Part shown: positions 1 to 6,267 of the stretch, one piece after another
Layout of the letters: each line of letters starts with the position of its first letter
Position numbering within the stretch: the first letter of the stretch is position 1
From: Rhodobacteraceae bacterium UBA996
GTDB taxonomy: Bacteria; Pseudomonadota; Alphaproteobacteria; Rhodobacterales; Rhodobacteraceae
Reading direction: 5' to 3'
Assembly (NCBI GenBank): GCA_002291955.1
Contig: DBBA01000070.1
Coordinates: forward strand, 1 to 6,337
DNA length: 6,337 bases
Notes under the pieces: generated by a model
What the model was told of the DNA's origin: nothing
The model's input: the letters and a program-made list of their open reading frames with translations, nothing else
The model's database searches: none
Translations under genes and position numbers: made by a program

Positions 1-29
1 CACCCACTGACTGCCCACCCCCTGACTGC
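1..29. repeat. Partial tandem repeat, two 15-bp units
   Basis: Two adjacent units, CACCCACTGACTGCC and CACCCCCTGACTGCA, differ at the sixth and last bases and share CTGACTGC. The array begins at the window edge, so more copies may lie upstream. No gene covers it. It may be the end of a short repeat array or a local duplication; nothing shows a function. Confidence 0.45.
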
Positions 30-147
30 ATCGACTCTCTCCCCGGCCCACGGGACGCGCCGCCCTTGCGCTGCGCGCATCGCCACACCGCGCCCCGGGT
101 CCATCCCTGGGCCCATCATCGCACGGGGTCGCGGTCCCGGGCGCGCG

Positions 148-182
148 AATCGCGCCGGCCCGGTCGCCGTTGGCGCGATTTT
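148..182 (+). terminator. Inverted repeat with short T-run, terminator-like
   Basis: AATCGCGCC (148-156) is perfectly complementary to GGCGCGATT (172-180), giving a 9-bp stem with a 15-nt loop; the right arm runs into TTTT (179-182). On the + strand this resembles a weak intrinsic terminator, perhaps for a gene ending upstream of the window. The T-run is only four bases, two of them in the stem, so termination is uncertain. A competing 6-bp stem (140-145 with 151-156) uses the same left arm, so the two structures exclude each other. A protein-binding dyad is an alternative reading. Confidence 0.35.
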
Positions 183-227
183 CACGGGCGCACGCCCCTT
201 GTCTGCCACGCAACACCCGGCCGCACG

Positions 228-237
228 GGTCTAGACC
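228..237. promoter_or_regulatory. Perfect 10-bp palindrome before the bphO ribosome binding site
   Basis: GGTCTAGACC is its own reverse complement and ends 8 bases before the Shine-Dalgarno sequence of bphO. It contains CTAG, a tetranucleotide that is rare in many bacterial genomes. The position would suit a small operator that blocks transcription or early elongation. No known regulator is recognised from the sequence, and chance occurrence is possible. Confidence 0.3.
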
Positions 238-245
238 TCGGGGCC

Positions 246-250
246 GGAGG
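246..250 (+). promoter_or_regulatory. Ribosome binding site of bphO
   Basis: GGAGG lies 5 bases before the ATG at 256. This is a near-ideal Shine-Dalgarno sequence and spacing, and it fixes the heme oxygenase start at 256. Confidence 0.8.
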
Positions 251-255
251 TTCCC

Positions 256-891
256 ATGACCCTGACCCTTCGCGACCGGCTGCGCCGCGACACCGCGCCC
301 GACCATGCCGCGGCGGCCCGCGCCCTTGCCGCGACCGGCTGCCTCGACCAGCGCGACCCCCGCGCCTTCCTGACGATCCAGGCCCGGTCGCTGCTCGCCC
401 GCCTCCCGGCCGCCCGCGGCACCGACCCCGAGACGGCCCTGGCCCGGCGCCTGTACCGCAGCATCCGGGCCGCACTTGCGGGCGATCTCGGCACCCTGCC
501 CGACATGCCCGGCCTGCCCAATCTCCCCGCTCCGCCCGACCTTCCGGCCGCCCCGGACGCGGGCATCCGGCCCGTCCTGCCCACGGGATTTGCCTACGTC
601 GCGCTGGGGGGGACGGCTGGCATCGCGATCCTCGCGCCGCGCTGGACCGGGCCGCGCCGCTTCCTCGACCTCATGGCGGGCCTGCGGGCCGACTGGACCG
701 CGCTGTCGGACCGGCTGGCGGGTGCACCGGCCACCGGGCTGCGGGCCGAACACGCCGTGGCGGCGGCGCGCACGGTCTTTGCCGCGGTCGTCGCGGCCTG
801 CGGCACGGGCGAGGGTCCTTGCCTCCTGCCCCCGTCCGGGCCCCTGTCCGGGACCGGCGCCCTCTCCGGCAGGCCGACCCCCGATGCCTGA
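256..891 (+). CDS. bphO: Biliverdin-producing heme oxygenase, divergent (BphO-like)
   Basis: A 211-residue soluble protein expected to cleave heme to biliverdin IXalpha, CO and iron in the cytoplasm, supplying chromophore to the phytochrome encoded next. Seen in sequence: an N-terminal LRRDTAPDH with His17 at the place of the proximal heme ligand; RAALAGDLGTL (about 71-81), matching the family R..L..DL..L element; and YVALGGTAGIAIL (114-126), matching the distal-helix YVLEGStLGG region. Departures from the family: the acidic residue usual four positions after the proximal His is Ala21, and the second Gly of the distal GG pair is Ile123. A proline-rich loop (82-100) and a Pro/Gly/Ser-rich tail (from about 188) are low complexity. 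The start is fixed by GGAGG at 246-250. The stop overlaps the bphP start, so the two are almost certainly one operon. Family assignment rests on these motifs plus context. Catalytic activity is likely but not assured; a degenerate heme-binding protein is the alternative. Confidence 0.8.
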   Translation: MTLTLRDRLRRDTAPDHAAAARALAATGCLDQRDPRAFLTIQARSLLARLPAARGTDPETALARRLYRSIRAALAGDLGTLPDMPGLPNLPAPPDLPAAPDAGIRPVLPTGFAYVALGGTAGIAILAPRWTGPRRFLDLMAGLRADWTALSDRLAGAPATGLRAEHAVAAARTVFAAVVAACGTGEGPCLLPPSGPLSGTGALSGRPTPDA

Positions 892-3403
892 CACCGCCGC
901 CACCGGCTGCGACAGCCTGTCCATCGCGCGCCCGGGCGCGATCCAGCCCTTTGCCGCCCTCGTGGCGGTCGACCGCGACTGGCACGTCCGCGCCGCATCG
1001 GCCAACCTTGCGCCGCTCCTCGGCCTTGCGGGTCCGGCGCTGCCTGGAACGCCCCTTTCGCGGCTCCTTCCGCCCGCCAGCCTGCACCGCCTGCGCGGCG
1101 CTGCCCCCCGGTCCGACACCCGGTCCGACACCCCCCCCGAGGTCGCGCGCCTGTTCGGCCTGCGGCTTGGCCAGACCCGCCGCGCCGACGTGGCACTCCA
1201 TGCCCTGCCCGACGGCTGGGTGATCGAGGCCGAACCCGCCCGCCGTGCCGCGGCCCCGCTCCTGGGGCTGGTCCACCGGCTGGCCGACCGCGCCCGCGCC
1301 CGCCCCGACCTGCCCGCGCTGCTGGACGAGGCGGTGCGCGGCCTGGCGGCGCTGACCGGGTTCGACCGTGTCCTCGCCTACCGGTTCGAGGCCGACGCCT
1401 CGGGCCGGGTGGTGGCCGAAAGCGATGCGGCCGGTCCGCCGCGGTTCCTCGGCCTGCGCTTTCCGGCCAGCGACATCCCCGCACAGGCGCGCGCGCTGTA
1501 CGCCCGCAACCTGCTGCGCGTGATCGCCGACACCGAAGCGGCACCGGTGCCCCTGGTGCCCGCCGCGGCCGCCCCGGACCTGTCCATGTCCATGTCCCGC
1601 GCGGTGGCGCAGGTGCACCTGGACTACCTGCGGGCGATGGGCGTGCGGGCGTCCATGTCGGTGTCGCTGCCGGGGGACCAGCCCGGTTCACTCTGGGGGC
1701 TGCTGGCCTGCCACCACGGCCAGCCCCACGCCCCGGACTATGCCACGCGCTCGGCCGTGGAACTCTATGGCCAGATCCTCGGGCACGAGATCGCCGCGCG
1801 GCGCCGCGCGGCGGACCGCGACGCCGCAGAGGCCCTGGAACAGGCCGTCCGCACGGCCGGTCCGGCCGGATCGCGCGCGGCCCACCTTCTGCCCGTGGTG
1901 CGGGCAAGGCTCGGCTGCGACGGTGTCGCCCTGGTCGAGGCGCGGTCCGCCTCGACCGGACCTGCGGTCGACGGGGCGGGGCTCCTGCCCGGGATCGCCA
2001 TCCTGCGCGCGCTGGCCGCCCGGGCCGGAACCGCCCCCGGCGAAACCCGCGCCGCGCAGTTGCCCGGGTGGGGCCAGGCCGACCTGGCCGTGGCGCTTCC
2101 GGTCACCGGGCAGTCCGCCCTCGTGCTGGTGCGCCGCCGCCCCGACACCGCCGACCTCTGGGCCGGCAACCCGGCCGAGGCGCTGACGGCCGGCCCCGCG
2201 CGCAGCTTCGCGATCTGGCGCGCGGGCGGAAACGCGCCCGCGCCCTCGCTCGACGCGGGCGAACAGGCGCTGGCCCGGGGACTTGCCGCCCAGCTTGCCG
2301 CGGCGCAGCCGCGCGCGGACGACGGACCGCCCCGGCCGGTCGTCCCCGACACGGTCCCGGCAGCCCCCGATCCGACCGCCCCCAATCTGACCCCCGACGC
2401 CCGGATCGCCCGCGCCACCCTGGACGCCGACGAAGCCCGTCACCGCGCGCGCCATGTCTTCCAGCTTGCCGCGGCACTGGCCCGCAGCACGCTGCCCCCG
2501 GCCGAAGCCGACCGCATGGCCCGGGCGCTGGCCGACCTCGCACGGACGTCGGCCGCAGCACCGGCCGATCCCCGACCGGTGCGCCTGTCGCAGCTGATCG
2601 CGGCCGAACTCGCGCCCTGGCGGCCGGGGCTTGCGGGCTGCGGCCCCCTCCGCGGCGACGATCCGCTCCTGCCGCCCGCTCTTGTGCTGCCCCTGACCAT
2701 CGCGATCCACGAACTGGCCGCGAACGCCGCCCGCCACGGGGCCCTCGCGCGCCGCGGGGGCAGCCTGCACCTGCGCCTGCGCCGGTCGCGCAGGTCGGGC
2801 ATCGCGCACCTCCTGTGGGTCGAGCGTGGCGGGCCCGTGCCCCGCACCGACGCGCGCCCGGGCACGGGGCGCGCCATCGTCGCCCGGGCGCTGGCGACCT
2901 TGCCAGGCGGTCATGTCCGGGTGCGGCTGGGCGCGGCCGGGCTTGCGGCCCGGTTGTCCTTCGACCTTCCGCCCGAACCCGGCACCGCGCAGGCACGGGC
3001 TTCCCTGCTTGTGGTCGAGGACGACCCGCTCGTGGCAACGGACCTGTCGCGGATGCTCGCCGATCTCGGCCACGGTCCGGTCACCATCGCCCGCACCCTG
3101 CCCGAGGCCACCGCGATGCTGCGGACAGCCTCACCCGCCGCCGTCCTGTGCGACCTGACCCTGGCCGGGGACAGCGGCTTGCCGGTCGTCACGCAGGCCC
3201 GGGACGCGGGCCTTCCGGTCATCGTGGTGTCCGGTGCCGACCCGGTCGCCGGTGCGTCCCGCGATCCGGGGCTTGTCATGCTGACAAAACCCGTCTCCCC
3301 CGCCAACCTTGCCCGCGCACTGGCAAGTGTCCTGGCCACGCCTCCGCCCGACGCCGGACCCGGTCCGGTATCCCGCGCTGACACCCGGCCGCTTGAAGAT
3401 TGA
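884..3403 (+). CDS. bphP: Bacteriophytochrome hybrid histidine kinase (PAS-GAF-PHY-HWE-REC)
   Basis: An 839-residue red/far-red photoreceptor kinase, with no signal peptide or membrane segment. PAS (about 9-120) opens with Cys9 in GCDSLSIARPGAIQPF, the usual biliverdin thioether site. GAF (about 135-300) has TGFDRVLAYRF with Tyr166, PASDIP with Asp197, Arg212, Arg239, His245 (VHLDYL) and His277 (CHHG), so the chromophore pocket is largely canonical. PHY (about 315-490) carries WAGNP and a tongue reading PARSF (438-442) in place of PRxSF. The kinase is of HWE type: phosphoacceptor His520 (EARHRARH), N-box HELAANAARHGAL (His609, Asn614), Trp645-x-Glu647 and GTG at 660-662. The C-terminal receiver (about 707-825) has Asp713/Asp714, phosphoacceptor Asp757, Ser783 and Lys802. 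The open frame extends upstream, but ATG 884 puts Cys9 in its normal place and overlaps the bphO stop (ATGCCTGA). Only a weak CAGG precedes it, suggesting translational coupling. The architecture resembles Agrobacterium Agp2. The output partner is unknown. Confidence 0.93.
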   Translation: MPDTAATGCDSLSIARPGAIQPFAALVAVDRDWHVRAASANLAPLLGLAGPALPGTPLSRLLPPASLHRLRGAAPRSDTRSDTPPEVARLFGLRLGQTRRADVALHALPDGWVIEAEPARRAAAPLLGLVHRLADRARARPDLPALLDEAVRGLAALTGFDRVLAYRFEADASGRVVAESDAAGPPRFLGLRFPASDIPAQARALYARNLLRVIADTEAAPVPLVPAAAAPDLSMSMSRAVAQVHLDYLRAMGVRASMSVSLPGDQPGSLWGLLACHHGQPHAPDYATRSAVELYGQILGHEIAARRRAADRDAAEALEQAVRTAGPAGSRAAHLLPVVRARLGCDGVALVEARSASTGPAVDGAGLLPGIAILRALAARAGTAPGETRAAQLPGWGQADLAVALPVTGQSALVLVRRRPDTADLWAGNPAEALTAGPARSFAIWRAGGNAPAPSLDAGEQALARGLAAQLAAAQPRADDGPPRPVVPDTVPAAPDPTAPNLTPDARIARATLDADEARHRARHVFQLAAALARSTLPPAEADRMARALADLARTSAAAPADPRPVRLSQLIAAELAPWRPGLAGCGPLRGDDPLLPPALVLPLTIAIHELAANAARHGALARRGGSLHLRLRRSRRSGIAHLLWVERGGPVPRTDARPGTGRAIVARALATLPGGHVRVRLGAAGLAARLSFDLPPEPGTAQARASLLVVEDDPLVATDLSRMLADLGHGPVTIARTLPEATAMLRTASPAAVLCDLTLAGDSGLPVVTQARDAGLPVIVVSGADPVAGASRDPGLVMLTKPVSPANLARALASVLATPPPDAGPGPVSRADTRPLED
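1109..1132. repeat. In-frame 12-bp tandem duplication in bphP
   Basis: CGGTCCGACACC occurs twice in direct succession, encoding RSDTRSDT in the PAS domain (about residues 76-83), followed by a C-run at 1131-1138. The duplication keeps the frame and lies in what looks like a surface loop. It is probably a slippage product without its own function. Confidence 0.7.
1581..1597. repeat. Hexamer microrepeat TGTCCA in the bphP GAF domain
   Basis: TGTCCA is repeated almost three times (TGTCCATGTCCATGTCC), encoding SMSMS in DLSMSMSRAVAQVH. It sits just before the chromophore-contacting Arg239/His245 segment and keeps the segment at normal family length. Because it is a multiple of three, gain or loss of a unit would keep the frame but shift the pocket loop by two residues. 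Confidence 0.6.
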
Positions 3404-3418
3404 TCCATCTTTGATACA
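3393..3418. promoter_or_regulatory. AT-rich island with inverted and direct repeats before soeA
   Basis: This is the most AT-rich patch noticed in the window, spanning the end of bphP and the 26-bp gap to soeA. AAGAT (3396-3400) and ATCTT (3407-3411) form a 5-bp dyad with a 6-bp spacer. TTGAT occurs at 3400-3404 and 3411-3415, a direct repeat offset by 11 bp, about one helical turn. A loose promoter reading is TTGAAG (3393-3398) and GATACA (3413-3418), but the 14-bp spacer is short. TTGAT resembles an FNR/Crp half-site, yet no ATCAA partner exists. It is a candidate soeA promoter/operator and unproven. Confidence 0.35.
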
Positions 3419-3429
3419 CAGGGCGGACC

Positions 3430-6267
3430 ATGTCCGTCGTCCCGCACATCGCTCCCACCCCTGACGAGGTGCGCAAGACCACCTGCTACATGTGCGCCTG
3501 CCGCTGCGGGATCGACGTGCACATCCGGGACGGTCAGGCGGTGTACATCGAGGGCAACCGCGACCACCCAGTGAACCGCGGCGTCCTGTGCGGCAAGGGC
3601 GCTGCGGGGCTGATGCAGCACCTCTCGCCCGCCCGCCTGCGCGCGCCCCTCATCCGCACCGGCCCGCGCGGGTCGGGCCAGTTCCGCGAGGCGTCCTGGG
3701 ACGAGGCGCTGGCGCTGGCCACCTCCTGGCTCAAGCCCCTGCGCGACACCGCGCCCGAGAAACTCGCCTTCTTCACCGGCCGCGACCAGTCGCAGTCGCT
3801 CACGGGCTTCTGGGCGCAGCAGTTCGGCACCCCCAACTACGCCGCACACGGCGGGTTCTGCTCGGTCAACATGGCGGCGGCGGGCATCTACACCGTGGGC
3901 TCCGCCTTCTGGGAATTCGGCGCGCCGGACTGGGACCGCACGCGCCTGTTCCTGCTCTGGGGCGTGGCCGAGGATCATGATTCGAACCCCATCAAGATCG
4001 GCGTCGGCAAGCTCAAGGCGCGGGGCGCCAAGGTCATCGGCATCAACCCCGTGCGCACCGGCTACAACGCGGTCGCCGACGACTGGTACGGCATCACGCC
4101 GGGCACCGACGGGCTTCTGGCGCTGTCGCTGGTGCACTGCCTGCTCAAGGCCGGCCATTTCGACGCCGACTACCTGGCGCAATGGACGAACGCGCCCTGC
4201 CTTCTGGACTGCGACCCGGCGTCCCCCGACCACGGACTTCTGCTGCGCGACGACCAGGGCCGCGAACAGGTCATCGACCGCCGCACGGGGCGCCCTGCCC
4301 CCTTCGACGCGCCGGGCGTGCAGCCCGACCTTGGCGGGTCCTTGCGCCGCGCGGGCGTCACCCACGCGACCGTCTTCCGGCACCTCGCCGAGCGCTACCT
4401 GTCAACCGACCACGCCCCGGAAACCGTCGCCGACCGCACCGGCATCCCCGCACCCCGCATCCGTGCACTTGCCGCCGAACTCGCCCGCGCGGCGTTCGAG
4501 ACGCCGGTGGTGATCGACCAGACCTGGACCGATTTCCGCGGCACCCGCCACGCGCAATTCACCGGCCGCCCCGTCGCCATGCACGCCATGCGCGGCATCT
4601 CGGCCCACGCGAACGGCTTCCAGACCGCCCGCGCGCTGCACCTCTTGCAGGCGATCCTCGGCACCGTGGAAACCCCGGGCGGCTGGCGGATGAAACCGCC
4701 CTACCCCAAACCGCCCGAGGCGCACCCCCGCCCGCACGCGACCCCGCATCCGGGCCAGCCGCTCGACGGGCCGCACCTGGGCTTCCCGCAGTCACCCGAC
4801 GACCTGTGCCTCTGCCCCGACGGCAGCCCCCGCCGCATCGACAAGGGCTTCACCTGGGACGCGCCCTTGTCCACCCACGGCCTGATGCACATGGTCATCG
4901 CCAACGCGGTCCGGGGCGACCCGTATCCCGTCGACACGCTGATGCTCTACATGGCGAACATGGCCTGGAACTCAGCCATGAACAGCGTGGAAACCGCGGC
5001 GATGCTGACCGCCACCGATGAGGACGGCGCCTACCGCATCCCCCACATCATCGTCGCCGACGCCTACGCGTCCGAGACGGTCGCCTACGCCGACCTCGTC
5101 CTGCCCGACACGACCTACCTCGAACGCCACGACGCGATCAGCCTCCTCGATCGCCCGATCAGCGAACCCGAGGCCGCGGGCGACGCGATCCGCTGGCCGG
5201 TCGTCGAGCCCGACCGAGACGTGCGCGGCTTCCAGTCCGTCCTGATCGACCTCGGCGCGCGCCTGGCCCTGCCCGGCTTCACGCACCCCAACGGCACGCC
5301 CAGCTACCGCGACTACGCCGACTACATCCAGCGCCACGAACGCCGCCCCGGCGTCGGCCCCCTCGCCGGCTGGCGCGTGGGCGACACCGGCCTGACCCAC
5401 GGCCGCGGCGCCCCCAACGACGCGCAACTCGACGCCTACCGCGCGAACGGGGGCTTCTTCCAGGCCCACATTCCGCCCGCCGCGCGCTTCATGAAACCGT
5501 GGAACGCCGACTACCAGACATGGGCCGTGGCGATGGGCTTAATCGACACGCCCCAGCCCTTCCTCATCCGCCTCTGGTCCGACCCCCTCCGCCGCTTCCA
5601 GCGCGCGGCCGAAGGGCGCGGGCACCGCCAGCCCCCCGATGCGCTCCGCCCTCGCCTGATCCGCGCGATGGACCCCGCCCCCGTCTGGTACCCGGCGACC
5701 GAGGACGACCCCGACTTCCCCCTACACGCCCTCACCCAGCGCCCGATGGCGATGTACCACTCCTGGGGCAGCCAGAACGCGTGGCTGCGCCAGATCCACG
5801 GATCAAACGTCCTGTGGCTGCCGACCGCCGTCTGGACCGCGCAGGGCTTCCGCGACGGCGACCACGCCCGCGTGACCTCGCCCCACGCCACGATCACTGT
5901 CCCCGTGGCGCACATGGCGGCCCTCAACCCCCACACCGTCTGGACCTGGAACGCCATCGGCAAGCGCGCCGGCGCCTGGGCGCTCGACCCGCGCGCGCCC
6001 GAGGCCATGCGCGGCTTCCTGCTGAACCACCTGATCAGCGAGCACCTGCCCGAGAGTGCGGGGCAGGGGCGGCTCAACGCGGACCCGGTGACCGGCCAGG
6101 CAGCGTGGTATGACCTGCGCGTGCGCATCGAGAAGGCGGCCGTCCCTGCCGAGGCGACGGAGCCTCGCCTGCCGCCTCTGGCCTCGCCGCCGGGCGTCGC
6201 CGCCCCTGCCGGGCCGCTCCGCTTCGGCGCCGCGTTCGGCCGCTCGCCGGAGAACCGCGCGCGATGA
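3430..6267 (+). CDS. soeA: Sulfite dehydrogenase (quinone) molybdopterin subunit SoeA
   Basis: A 945-residue catalytic subunit of the complex iron-sulfur molybdoenzyme family, expected to oxidise sulfite to sulfate at a bis-MGD molybdenum centre in the cytoplasm and pass electrons via its 4Fe-4S cluster to SoeB, SoeC and quinone. The N-terminal cluster motif is Cys19-x2-Cys22-x3-Cys26-x27-Cys54, with an extra Cys24 and Lys56 just after the last ligand. The segment GGFCSVNMAAAG contains Cys144, the likely Mo ligand. WGVAEDHDSNP (about 177-187) and PVRTGYNAVAD follow in the cofactor-binding core. The dinucleotide-binding domain occupies about 770-905 (MAMYHSWGSQNAW from 773). The last 40 residues are Pro/Ala-rich. 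There is no twin-arginine signal, which separates it from periplasmic polysulfide/thiosulfate reductase PsrA/PhsA and supports cytoplasmic SoeA. ATG 3430 is preceded by an imperfect AGGGCGGA. The gene overlaps soeB by ATGA. A related cytoplasmic reductase of the same subfamily is the main alternative. Confidence 0.85.
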   Translation: MSVVPHIAPTPDEVRKTTCYMCACRCGIDVHIRDGQAVYIEGNRDHPVNRGVLCGKGAAGLMQHLSPARLRAPLIRTGPRGSGQFREASWDEALALATSWLKPLRDTAPEKLAFFTGRDQSQSLTGFWAQQFGTPNYAAHGGFCSVNMAAAGIYTVGSAFWEFGAPDWDRTRLFLLWGVAEDHDSNPIKIGVGKLKARGAKVIGINPVRTGYNAVADDWYGITPGTDGLLALSLVHCLLKAGHFDADYLAQWTNAPCLLDCDPASPDHGLLLRDDQGREQVIDRRTGRPAPFDAPGVQPDLGGSLRRAGVTHATVFRHLAERYLSTDHAPETVADRTGIPAPRIRALAAELARAAFETPVVIDQTWTDFRGTRHAQFTGRPVAMHAMRGISAHANGFQTARALHLLQAILGTVETPGGWRMKPPYPKPPEAHPRPHATPHPGQPLDGPHLGFPQSPDDLCLCPDGSPRRIDKGFTWDAPLSTHGLMHMVIANAVRGDPYPVDTLMLYMANMAWNSAMNSVETAAMLTATDEDGAYRIPHIIVADAYASETVAYADLVLPDTTYLERHDAISLLDRPISEPEAAGDAIRWPVVEPDRDVRGFQSVLIDLGARLALPGFTHPNGTPSYRDYADYIQRHERRPGVGPLAGWRVGDTGLTHGRGAPNDAQLDAYRANGGFFQAHIPPAARFMKPWNADYQTWAVAMGLIDTPQPFLIRLWSDPLRRFQRAAEGRGHRQPPDALRPRLIRAMDPAPVWYPATEDDPDFPLHALTQRPMAMYHSWGSQNAWLRQIHGSNVLWLPTAVWTAQGFRDGDHARVTSPHATITVPVAHMAALNPHTVWTWNAIGKRAGAWALDPRAPEAMRGFLLNHLISEHLPESAGQGRLNADPVTGQAAWYDLRVRIEKAAVPAEATEPRLPPLASPPGVAAPAGPLRFGAAFGRSPENRAR
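6249..6253 (+). promoter_or_regulatory. Ribosome binding site of soeB inside soeA
   Basis: GGAGA lies 10 bases before the ATG at 6264, within the last codons of soeA. Together with the ATGA overlap it supports this start and coupled translation, which suits subunits of one complex. Confidence 0.5.

Larger units (their letters stand above)
1..255. other. Non-coding region upstream of bphO
   Basis: No reading frame here gives a recognisable protein; the long open frames crossing it are by-products of the high G+C content and have arginine/proline-rich, low-complexity translations. I see no convincing -35/-10 promoter. The stretch is rich in potential RNA hairpins: 97-103 with 108-114 (one G-U pair, TCCC loop), 140-145 with 151-156, 148-156 with 172-180, 186-190 with 193-197, and 215-219 with 226-230. 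A perfect 10-bp palindrome lies at 228-237. It could be an intergenic spacer with a terminator for an upstream gene plus the bphO leader. Short GC-only stems arise easily by chance at this composition, so only the 148-180 repeat and the 228-237 palindrome are listed separately. Confidence 0.6.

Noticed and set aside
199..215. TGT...ACA dyad upstream of bphO as a PpsR/CrtJ site
   Set aside because: The spacing between TGT and ACA is 10, not the 12 of the consensus TGT-N12-ACA.
476..883. Upstream extension of the bphP frame to the ATG at 476
   Set aside because: It would add 136 low-complexity residues overlapping bphO and move the biliverdin Cys far from the N-terminus; ATG 884 places it at residue 9, as usual.
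66..1223. Long + strand open frame (385 codons) overlapping bphO and bphP
   Set aside because: Its translation is Arg/Pro/Ala-rich with no family motif, and it overlaps two genes with clear domain signatures; it is a product of high G+C content.
1688..3073. Minus-strand open frame of 461 codons inside bphP
   Set aside because: It is antisense to the GAF, PHY and kinase domains and its Gly/Arg-rich translation has no motif.
3400..3415. FNR-type box before soeA
   Set aside because: Only TTGAT half-sites in direct orientation are present; the inverted ATCAA half is missing.
2911..4383. Minus-strand open frame of 490 codons across the bphP/soeA junction
   Set aside because: It lies antisense to the clear receiver domain and the SoeA iron-sulfur domain, and its translation shows no recognisable domain.
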